Positions 1 through 5,249 of a DNA stretch of 6,616 bases are shown here, in pieces (the first letter of the stretch is position 1; every line of letters begins with the position of its first letter). Under the pieces are notes generated by a model. That model saw nothing but the letters and a program-made list of their open reading frames with translations. It was not told where the DNA came from and searched no databases. This DNA comes from Treponema sp. Its GTDB lineage: Bacteria; Spirochaetota; Spirochaetia; Treponematales; Treponemataceae. Both the position numbers and the translations under genes were made by a program. The stretch is from assembly GCA_016290335.1 (NCBI GenBank), contig JAEETM010000139.1, positions 1 to 6,616 on the forward strand, read 5' to 3'.

Positions 1-52
1 GTTCATCAATAATATGTGATTCAAAAATCTTTTGTGCAATTGTTTTTCCCAT
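1..52 (-). CDS. leuC: 3-isopropylmalate dehydratase large subunit / aconitase-family protein, N-terminal fragment
   Basis: The reverse strand from 52 opens with ATG and reads MGKTIAQKIFESHIIDE before the window ends, so only about 17 codons are present. This N-terminus resembles the LeuC/aconitase family, whose members commonly begin M-(G/A)-K-T-x-x-x-K-(I/L)-F-x-x-H. They carry a 4Fe-4S cluster and isomerise 2-isopropylmalate to 3-isopropylmalate in leucine synthesis, or related hydroxyacids. A GGAG ribosome site (58-61 on the reverse strand) lies 5 nt before the ATG, which supports a real start. The gene is divergent from the GH31 operon. Assignment rests on 17 residues only; homoaconitase or dimethylmalate dehydratase paralogues start similarly, so the symbol is tentative. 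Confidence 0.6.
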   Translation of the reverse strand, partial: MGKTIAQKIFESHIIDE

Positions 53-168
53 AAAAGCTCCGTTATAAAATCTATAAAATATTTTAATAGCAGAATAATC
101 GGTATGCAAGCAATTTCACACCTTATTTTTTTATAGTTTTTTACAGTATTTAACTTTAATTTTCCTAG

Positions 169-196
169 TTAAAAATACTTAAAAATGTGATATTAT
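169..196 (+). promoter_or_regulatory. Candidate extended -10 promoter for the GH31-GH43 operon
   Basis: TATTAT at 191-196 is preceded by TG at 188-189 with one base between, the extended -10 pattern. A weak -35-like TTAAAA lies at 169-174 with a 16-nt spacer. A start near 203 would give a leader of about 75 nt before the GH31 ATG. The region is AT-rich, so chance matches are easy and the assignment is tentative. Confidence 0.4.
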
Positions 197-198
197 TG

Positions 199-247
199 AT
201 TGTCGCATAAAGTTCGACAATGACACAATTTTTGTGCAACAATGACA
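199..247. promoter_or_regulatory. Operator-like repeats upstream of GH31
   Basis: Three symmetric elements cluster just downstream of the proposed -10. ATTGTCG (199-205) and CGACAAT (215-221) form a perfect 7-bp interrupted palindrome with a 9-nt gap. CACAA-TTT-TTGTG (224-236) is a small inverted repeat. ACAATGACA occurs twice (217-225 and 239-247), start to start 22 bp, about two helical turns. This layout fits a sugar-responsive regulator: LacI/GntR types bind palindromes and AraC types often bind spaced direct repeats. No regulator gene is in the window, so the binding protein is unknown. Confidence 0.4.
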
Positions 248-278
248 ATTAGTAATCACAAAACTTAGGATGGTAGCT

Positions 279-2267
279 ATGTTTTTAGAAGGAAAAAATG
301 TTTTGGTTTTCAAAAAAGGAAACGAAACTCTTATGATTGAGCCGTGGGGTAAGGATTCCCTGCGCGTTCGCTCAACTCTTGACCCTGCATTTATAGACAG
401 AGACTGGGCACTTACCGAAAAAATAAATCACGGTACGGCAAAAGTAACTATTACGGAAGCTGGTGGACAAATATCAAACGGCCGAGTTACTGCAAAATTG
501 AATAATAACGGCGTAATGTCTTTTTATAAAGATGATAAAGAGATTCTTCACGAGTTTTTCCGCTCTTATGACCCGTCTGCAACAAAACGTTCCTGCTGTA
601 CAAAAATCATAGCAAGGGAATATAAAGGCATAATCGGCGGAGACTACAAGCTTACAGTCCGCTTTGAACCGAATGATAATGAAAAGCTCTTTGGTATGGG
701 ACAGTATCAGATTCCTTACCTTGACCTTAAAGGCTGTGTTTTGGAGCTTGCACAGAGAAACTCTCAAATTTCAATTCCATTTGCAGTTTCATCACTTGGT
801 TATGGCTTTTTGTGGAATAATCCTGCAGTTGGTCACGTAAACTTTGCTAAGAATATCACAGAATGGGTTGCAGAAAGCACAAAAGAACTTGATTACTGGA
901 TTACTGTTGCAGACACACCTGCAAAAATTGTAGAAAACTTTACAGAAGCAGTTGGACGTGCGCCAGTTCTTACAAACGACTATCTTGGTTTCTGGCAGTG
1001 TAAGCTTCGTTACCGCACACAGGAAGAAGTTCTCACCGTTGCCCGCAAATACAAAGAGCTTGGAATCCATCTTGATGTAATTGTAATTGACTTTTTCCAC
1101 TGGCCTCGTCAGGGAGACTGGTGCTTTGACCCTGAATATTGGCCTGATCCTAAGGCAATGTGCGATGAACTCCACGCAATGGGCACAAAGGTTATGGTTT
1201 CTGTATGGCCAAGCGTTGATAAAAAATGCTCTCATTTTTACGAAATGCAGGATAAGGGCTATTTAGTTCGCACAGATCACGGTTCAAATCAGACTTACGA
1301 CTTTATGGGCGACTGTCTTACCTTTGATGCAACAAATCCTGAAGCACGCGAATACCTGTGGCAAATCTGTAAGAAAAATTACGGTGATTATGGAATCGAT
1401 ATGTTCTGGCTTGATAATGCTGAACCTGATTATAATATTTATGATTTCAGCAATTACCGCTATCAGATGGGAACTGCGCTTTCCTGCAGTAACATCTATC
1501 CACAGCTTTACAGCAAGGCTTTTTATGACGGAATGAAGGCTGATGGTCGCAAAAACTTTGTAAACCTTGAACGATGTGCCTGGGTTGGAAGCCAGAAATA
1601 CAGTCAGGTACTCTGGAATGGTGATGTTCAGTCCAGCTGGGAATGTCTTAGCGATTCAGTTACAGAAGGCTTAAACATTGGGCTTGCAGGAATCCCTTGG
1701 TGGACAACTGATATTGGCGGCTTTATGTATGGAAATCCAAAGGACCCTGGCTTTGTAGAGCTTTTGGAACGCTGGTTTGAGTTTGCCGTATTCACACCAA
1801 TTCTTCGTCTTCATGGAGACCGCGATCCTCATGATATTCCTCCACTGGATAAGGACCCGCAGCGCGGTTATGGCGGCGGTTACCTTTATACCGGTCAGCC
1901 AAACGAAATCTGGTCTTACGGTCCTGAAGCTCAGAAGATTATGGAAGCACAGATTAAGCTCCGCGAATCACTTAAGCCGTACATTGCCGAAGTGATGAAG
2001 GAAGCAAGCGAAAACGGAAGCCCTGCAATGCGTACAATGTTCTACGAGTTCCCTGAAGACCAAATCTGCTGGGAGCTTAAAGACCAGTATATGTTTGGTT
2101 CTAAATATCTTGTTGCACCTGTTCTTAAAGCTGGTATGAAAGAGCGAAAGGTTTATCTGCCAAAGGGTAATTGGGAGAATCTTAATACAAAAGAAGTTGT
2201 AGAGGGTGGAAAATACATTACAGTTTCTACTCCTATAGATTCTATCCCGGTTTTTGTAAGAAAATAA
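279..2267 (+). CDS. Glycoside hydrolase family 31, alpha-xylosidase/alpha-glucosidase-like
   Basis: Retaining alpha-glycosidase of 662 residues that releases a terminal alpha-linked xylose or glucose. A beta-sandwich N-terminal region (about 1-235) leads into a (beta/alpha)8 barrel beginning near GFWQ (237-240), followed by beta-rich C-terminal domains (about 570-662). The GH31 nucleophile is visible as D379 in WLDNAEPD and the acid/base as D449 in WNGDVQSSWE; R510 and H512 in RLHGDRDPH match the conserved substrate-binding strand. The GFWQ and WLDxxEPD motifs resemble xyloglucan alpha-xylosidases such as BoGH31A more than E. coli YicI, but specificity is inferred. There is no signal peptide, so it is probably cytoplasmic. 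I chose the ATG at 279 over the in-frame ATG at 270 because TTAGGA (265-270) is a well-spaced ribosome site for 279 and overlaps the 270 codon. It is first in an operon with the GH43 gene 60 bp downstream. Confidence 0.9.
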   Translation: MFLEGKNVLVFKKGNETLMIEPWGKDSLRVRSTLDPAFIDRDWALTEKINHGTAKVTITEAGGQISNGRVTAKLNNNGVMSFYKDDKEILHEFFRSYDPSATKRSCCTKIIAREYKGIIGGDYKLTVRFEPNDNEKLFGMGQYQIPYLDLKGCVLELAQRNSQISIPFAVSSLGYGFLWNNPAVGHVNFAKNITEWVAESTKELDYWITVADTPAKIVENFTEAVGRAPVLTNDYLGFWQCKLRYRTQEEVLTVARKYKELGIHLDVIVIDFFHWPRQGDWCFDPEYWPDPKAMCDELHAMGTKVMVSVWPSVDKKCSHFYEMQDKGYLVRTDHGSNQTYDFMGDCLTFDATNPEAREYLWQICKKNYGDYGIDMFWLDNAEPDYNIYDFSNYRYQMGTALSCSNIYPQLYSKAFYDGMKADGRKNFVNLERCAWVGSQKYSQVLWNGDVQSSWECLSDSVTEGLNIGLAGIPWWTTDIGGFMYGNPKDPGFVELLERWFEFAVFTPILRLHGDRDPHDIPPLDKDPQRGYGGGYLYTGQPNEIWSYGPEAQKIMEAQIKLRESLKPYIAEVMKEASENGSPAMRTMFYEFPEDQICWELKDQYMFGSKYLVAPVLKAGMKERKVYLPKGNWENLNTKEVVEGGKYITVSTPIDSIPVFVRK

Positions 2268-2274
2268 GACCTTA

Positions 2275-2304
2275 TGTCATCCCCGAACTTGATTCGGGGA
2301 ACTC
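2275..2304 (+). repeat. REP-like palindromic repeat, copy A
   Basis: TGTCAT (2275-2280) is followed by a perfect 7-bp hairpin, CCCCGAA-CTTGA-TTCGGGG (2281-2299), and AACTC. It shares the TGTCAT-stem-CTTGA-stem-A(A/T)CTC layout with two copies near 5176-5243, although the stem bases differ. It begins 7 nt after the GH31 stop. There is no T-tract after it, so it is not a typical intrinsic terminator. Between two operon genes it could stabilise the upstream mRNA end, as REP elements can. Confidence 0.75.
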
Positions 2305-2327
2305 AAAAAAGTTTTAGGAGAATAAAA

Positions 2328-3761
2328 ATGTCAAAAGAATATATTAAAGGTGCCAACCCATACATGCCGCTTTGGGAGCATGTTCCAGACGGTGAGCCTC
2401 GTGTTTTTGAATATAATGGCGAAAAGCGAGTTTATGTTTACGGTTCTCACGATACACTAAAAACTGAATACTGTGGTACTGACCAGGTTGTATGGAGTGC
2501 TCCTATTGATGATTTAACAAACTGGAAGTGTCACGGAGTATGTTATGAAGCAGCTGATAAAAGTGTACTTTTTGCTCCAGATGTTGTTCAGAAGGGCGAT
2601 ACCTTTTACATGTATGCGGCAGAGGCACGTGGTTCCAGAGTTGTAGTTGCTACAAGTAAAAATCCGGCCGGGCCCTTTACAAATCCTAAGCTTACGGAAT
2701 TAGGCTTTGACCCTGGAGTTTTAGTTGATGATGATGGCCGCGTTTATGCTTACTGGGGCTTTTGTCGCAGCTGGTGTGCAGAGCTTAATGATGATATGGC
2801 CACAATAAAAGAGGGAACTCTTCATCATCATCCTATTGGACATTGTAGGGCAGACTGGGCAGACAAAAATGACGGTCACGAGGATTTGAAAGCCTGCTTT
2901 TTTGAAGCTTCCTCTCCAAGAAAAATTGCCGGTAAGTATATCTACATCTATTCAAAACGCTGCAACAATCACGTTCCAGAGCTTGGTGTTTATGAAGACT
3001 GCAACGGCTTTTTGTCCTACAAGCAGAGTGATAAGCCTCTCGAAGGCTACAAAGATGGTGGCGACATAAGCTTTAACGGTGGTGAAATTATTACCGGTGC
3101 TGACGGAAAGGGAATTATGACCTACCAGTGGGGCAACAACCACGGAAGCCTTATGCAGGTAAACGGTAAGTGGTATATTTTCTATCATCGTCAAACTGGA
3201 ACTAATGAATATTCACGCCAGGCAATGCTGGAGCCAGTTGATGTAGCTGTTGATAAAAATGGCCGCATATTTATTGGAAAGATTACTTATAAGGATGGTG
3301 AGCCTGTTGCCTCTTGTCCTGTAGAAATGACTTCTCAGGGTGCCCACGTAAACGGTCTTGATGCCTTTAAGATAATTTCTGCCGGTTATGCCTGTCATAT
3401 TTACGGCGGTAAAGAAAGAGCTTACATTAAGGCAGTTTATGACAAGCGTGATGATATAAGTGCGCCGGTTTCCAATATTACCACCGGTCTTACAGTCGGC
3501 TTCCGCTATCTGCAGTTTGGCAGCAATACACCAAAAAGTATTACTGTTTACCTGAATGAAGTTTCTCAGGATTTTACCTTGAAGGTAAGAGTTGATGAAT
3601 ACAAAGGTAAGGTGATTGCAAGTAGCTGTGTAAAAGCCGGACAAACTGAAGTAACAATTCCTCTGAATGACGGCATAATCGGAAAGCACGCGGTATACTT
3701 TGAGTTTACATCATCATCAGATAAGCCGTTCTGCGAGTTTGATAAGTTTACATTTGATTAA
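2328..3761 (+). CDS. Glycoside hydrolase family 43 (beta-xylosidase/alpha-L-arabinofuranosidase type) with C-terminal CBM6-like domain
   Basis: Predicted inverting glycosidase of 477 residues. The five-bladed propeller covers about 10-320 and the last 130-150 residues form a beta-rich domain ending EFDKFTFD, typical of CBM6. GH43 landmarks: APDV (83-86), FDPGVLVDDDG (127-137) with D128 as the likely pKa-modulating Asp, FFEASS (191-196) with E193 as the likely general acid, and NHGS...WYIFYHR (271-288). The usual general-base Asp of the first blade appears as E23 in PDGEPRVF. The start is ATG 2328, served by TAGGAG (2315-2320). An in-frame ATG at 2274 lies upstream, but it would translate the palindromic repeat into 18 extra residues and has no good ribosome site. 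No signal peptide is seen, so it should act in the cytoplasm with GH31, removing xylose or arabinose from imported oligosaccharides. Its stop overlaps that of the convergent dehydrogenase. Confidence 0.85.
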   Translation: MSKEYIKGANPYMPLWEHVPDGEPRVFEYNGEKRVYVYGSHDTLKTEYCGTDQVVWSAPIDDLTNWKCHGVCYEAADKSVLFAPDVVQKGDTFYMYAAEARGSRVVVATSKNPAGPFTNPKLTELGFDPGVLVDDDGRVYAYWGFCRSWCAELNDDMATIKEGTLHHHPIGHCRADWADKNDGHEDLKACFFEASSPRKIAGKYIYIYSKRCNNHVPELGVYEDCNGFLSYKQSDKPLEGYKDGGDISFNGGEIITGADGKGIMTYQWGNNHGSLMQVNGKWYIFYHRQTGTNEYSRQAMLEPVDVAVDKNGRIFIGKITYKDGEPVASCPVEMTSQGAHVNGLDAFKIISAGYACHIYGGKERAYIKAVYDKRDDISAPVSNITTGLTVGFRYLQFGSNTPKSITVYLNEVSQDFTLKVRVDEYKGKVIASSCVKAGQTEVTIPLNDGIIGKHAVYFEFTSSSDKPFCEFDKFTFD

Positions 3762-4705
3762 GGATTTACCACGTTAATTGGTTTTCCTTCAAGCCAGGAC
3801 TTCAGGTTATTGTACGCAATGCCCTGAAGTCTTTTTCTTGTCTCATACGGTGCCCACGCAATGTGCGGTGTAATAACACAGTTTTTAGCTCCACGCAAAG
3901 GACAATTATCACTCATTGGTTCTTCGGCAAGAACATCAGCGGCAAAGCCTGCAAGCTGTCCATTATTTAAGGCATCGGCTAAATCTTTTTCTACAATAAA
4001 ACCACCGCGTGCCGTATTTATAAGATAAGCTGTTTTCTTCATCAGCTTTAAGGAATCTTTGTTTATTATGTTTGCTGTCTGCTCTGTAAGAGGAGCGTGA
4101 AGGGTAACAAAATCTGAGCGGGACATCAGCTCTTCAAAAGTCACTTTTTCCGGCATTCCTTCTTTTGGAGTTCTTGTACAACAGATAACATCCATGCCGA
4201 AAACTTTTGCAATTTCTGCAACCTTTTTACCAATGTTTCCATAGCCGAAAATACCAAGAGTTTTTCCGTTCAACTCCATAAGTGAAGAGTTCCAGAAACA
4301 AAAGTCACGGCATTTTATCCAGTCGCCATTTTGTACGGAGTCATTATGAATTGAAACCTGGTTTGTAAAGTTTAAGATAAAAGCAAAAACATGCTGTGCA
4401 ACTGAATCTGTAGAATAAGCCGGAATGTTTGTAACAACTATGTTATGTTTTTTTGCGGCCTGGATATCAACAACATTATAACCGGTTGCAAGAACACCAA
4501 CATATTTAAGGTTAGGGCAGGAATTGAAAATCTCTTCTGTGAGTTTGATTTTGTTCAGAAAAACAGCATCTGAATTGCCGATACGTTCTGCTACAAGGTC
4601 AGCAGGAGTCCGTTCATAAACAGTAATTTCTGCAAGCTCTTTAAATGCATCCCAAGGTAAGTCACCCGGATTCACTGCATGACCGTCTAGAATTGTAAGT
4701 TTCAT
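3758..4705 (-). CDS. D-2-hydroxyacid dehydrogenase, hydroxypyruvate/glyoxylate reductase-like
   Basis: A 315-residue member of the D-isomer-specific 2-hydroxyacid dehydrogenase family, normal in length. It probably reduces hydroxypyruvate or glyoxylate (glycerate dehydrogenase type) with a nicotinamide cofactor in the cytoplasm. The catalytic triad is visible: R233 in NTARGG, E262 in AEEP and H281 in TPHIAW. The Rossmann loop is GYGNIG (154-159). Where NAD enzymes usually carry an Asp at the end of the second beta strand, this protein has T177-R178, which hints at NADPH use. It follows the HMA-like gene by 30 bp on the same strand and probably shares its promoter; no convincing ribosome site precedes its ATG. 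Its 3' end converges on the GH43 gene. Exact substrate is uncertain, since the family also includes lactate and phosphoglycerate dehydrogenases. Confidence 0.85.
   Translation of the reverse strand: MKLTILDGHAVNPGDLPWDAFKELAEITVYERTPADLVAERIGNSDAVFLNKIKLTEEIFNSCPNLKYVGVLATGYNVVDIQAAKKHNIVVTNIPAYSTDSVAQHVFAFILNFTNQVSIHNDSVQNGDWIKCRDFCFWNSSLMELNGKTLGIFGYGNIGKKVAEIAKVFGMDVICCTRTPKEGMPEKVTFEELMSRSDFVTLHAPLTEQTANIINKDSLKLMKKTAYLINTARGGFIVEKDLADALNNGQLAGFAADVLAEEPMSDNCPLRGAKNCVITPHIAWAPYETRKRLQGIAYNNLKSWLEGKPINVVNP
3796..3837 (+). terminator. Intrinsic terminator of the GH31-GH43 operon, inside the convergent gene
   Basis: GACTTCAGG (3798-3806) pairs perfectly with CCTGAAGTC (3823-3831), extendable by G-U and A-U pairs, and is followed directly by TTTTTC (3832-3837). 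The 16-nt loop contains a further ATTG/CAAT stem (3809-3812 with 3817-3820) capped by TACG. The T-tract is only on the rightward strand, so this terminates the glycosidase transcript 35-70 nt after its stop. The same bases encode residues near the C-terminus of the dehydrogenase. Confidence 0.7.
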
Positions 4706-4735
4706 AAAATCAAAAATCTGTTGAGAAAGCTGGAA

Positions 4736-4939
4736 TTAGCCTAATACATCAACACCGCAGGATGATATTGCAGCATTTATTGCAGCTTCCTGGCTTTCAT
4801 CACCGTAATCAACAAGAACCTGTGATTTGTCACAATTTGCTGTAACGCCTGTTACGCCGGCAACTCCCTTTACGGCAGCTTCAACCTTAGAAGCTGTATC
4901 TGGATCGAACATTCCGACTACATATATCTTTTTCTGCAT
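4736..4939 (-). CDS. Small HMA-fold (heavy-metal-associated-like) protein lacking the CxxC site
   Basis: A 67-residue protein with the size and beta-alpha-beta-beta-alpha-beta pattern of CopZ/HMA domains. It begins KKIYVVGM, has an amphipathic helix SKVEAAVKGVAGV, the strand SQVLVDYG, and a final helix ending SSCGVDVLG. The HMA signature GMxCxxC is replaced by GMFDPDT: D12 and T15 stand where the two metal-binding cysteines should be. C36 and C61 remain but are not in the usual place, so classic copper-chaperone function is doubtful. A GGAGTG ribosome site (4945-4950, reverse strand) is well spaced before the ATG, and a strong promoter lies upstream. It probably forms a two-gene operon with the dehydrogenase. 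Its function is unknown. Confidence 0.75.
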   Translation of the reverse strand: MQKKIYVVGMFDPDTASKVEAAVKGVAGVTGVTANCDKSQVLVDYGDESQEAAINAAISSCGVDVLG

Positions 4940-4977
4940 TATAGCACTCCTATAATAAAACTTTTTTTATTAGTTCA

Positions 4978-5006
4978 ATTATAAACTAGAATACTGGTAA
5001 TTTCAA
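4978..5006 (-). promoter_or_regulatory. Sigma-70-type promoter for the HMA-like/dehydrogenase pair
   Basis: On the reverse strand TTGAAA (5001-5006) and a perfect TATAAT (4978-4983) are separated by exactly 17 nt. A start near 4971 gives a leader of about 30 nt to the ATG at 4939, containing the GGAGTG ribosome site. It is the best promoter match in the window. The palindrome cluster beginning at 5011 lies just upstream of its -35 box. Confidence 0.75.
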
Positions 5007-5010
5007 GGTC

Positions 5011-5083
5011 ACTAGCGGAACTAGCGGAACTATATGTTTTATTTAAATAAAACATTTTAATAAGTTCCGCTATAAGTTCCGCT
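5011..5083. repeat. Nested palindrome with tandem AGCGGAACT arms
   Basis: The left arm has ACTAGCGGA in tandem (5011-5019, 5020-5028, then ACT), giving two AGCGGAACT units (5014-5022, 5023-5031). The right arm has ATAAGTTCCGCT in perfect tandem (5060-5071, 5072-5083), containing the inverse complement AGTTCCGCT twice (5063-5071, 5075-5083). Between them lies a perfect 22-bp AT-only-core palindrome (5034-5055) centred on TTTAAA. A single strand could fold into one long hairpin with 18 GC-containing pairs plus the inner stem. There is no T-tract on either side. It could be a multi-site operator for the adjacent promoter, a non-autonomous repeat element, or a DNA-structure site. I do not recognise the family. 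Confidence 0.75.
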
Positions 5084-5108
5084 GTAATTTTTGCTATGCA
5101 AAAATTAC
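5084..5108. repeat. Perfect 11-bp hairpin abutting the palindrome cluster
   Basis: GTAATTTTTGC (5084-5094) and GCAAAAATTAC (5098-5108) are exact inverse complements around a TAT loop. The hairpin begins on the base after the second ATAAGTTCCGCT unit, so it looks like part of the same composite structure. No T-run follows on either strand, which argues against an intrinsic terminator. Confidence 0.7.
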
Positions 5109-5115
5109 CACTATG

Positions 5116-5140
5116 AAGTATTTATGATTTTGTAATACTT
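5116..5140. repeat. Weak inverted repeat in the spacer
   Basis: AAGTATT (5116-5122) and AATACTT (5134-5140) form a 7-bp stem with an 11-nt loop. It is AT-rich and could be chance; it is listed because it continues the run of dyads in this 310-bp gene-free spacer (4940-5249). The stretch 5141-5175 shows nothing further. Confidence 0.35.
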
Positions 5141-5175
5141 TATAATAGAATTGTGGGATTTTATTAAAGTTTGAT

Positions 5176-5243
5176 TTGTCATATTCGAGCTCGACCCGAA
5201 TGTCTCTCTTTACAGATTCTCCGGTCAAGCCGGAGAATGACAA
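5176..5243. repeat. Inverted pair of REP-like repeats (copies B and C), BIME-like
   Basis: The pair is bounded by TTGTCAT (5176-5182) and ATGACAA (5237-5243). Copy B, rightward, has ATTCG (5183-5187) and CGAAT (5197-5201) flanking a CTCGA-containing loop, then GTCTC. Copy C, leftward, has a perfect 9-bp stem, ATTCTCCGG (5216-5224) with CCGGAGAAT (5230-5238), and a loop reading CTTGA on the reverse strand, as in copy A at 2275-2304. Copy C begins 7 nt past the symporter stop. No T-tract follows it in the leftward direction, so it is a poor intrinsic terminator, though it could protect the mRNA 3' end. Confidence 0.75.
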
Positions 5244-5249
5244 TTTATT

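Noticed and set aside
62..110. Leftward promoter for the LeuC-like gene (TTGCTT-N18-TATTAA)
   Set aside because: Both boxes are weak and the region is AT-rich, so it cannot be told from chance.
220..252. Ten-codon ORF in the GH31 leader as a possible leader peptide
   Set aside because: It has no ribosome site and is built largely from the repeats already described; length is within chance.
270..278. Alternative GH31 start at ATG 270 (adds MVA)
   Set aside because: Its first base is the last base of the TTAGGA ribosome site, which is well spaced for the ATG at 279; no ribosome site precedes 270.
474..1235. Reverse-strand ORFs opposite GH31
   Set aside because: Low-complexity, Cys/Phe-rich translations with no family resemblance, fully covered by the GH31 coding frame.
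2952..3689. Long reverse-strand ORFs opposite the GH43 gene
   Set aside because: They lie wholly opposite a well-supported gene, have no recognisable motifs, and show no ribosome site; they are shadows of its codon use.
4951..4970. AT-rich dyad near the HMA-like ribosome site as a terminator or riboswitch
   Set aside because: The stem is only A-T pairs and short; it lies in the leader of an expressed-looking gene and has no further structure.
5084..5108. 11-bp hairpin as a terminator of the symporter transcript
   Set aside because: No T-run follows the stem on either strand.
5011..5108. CRISPR array or integron attC site
   Set aside because: Units are 9-12 bp with no spacers, no cas or integrase gene is near, and attC core-site spacing is not seen.
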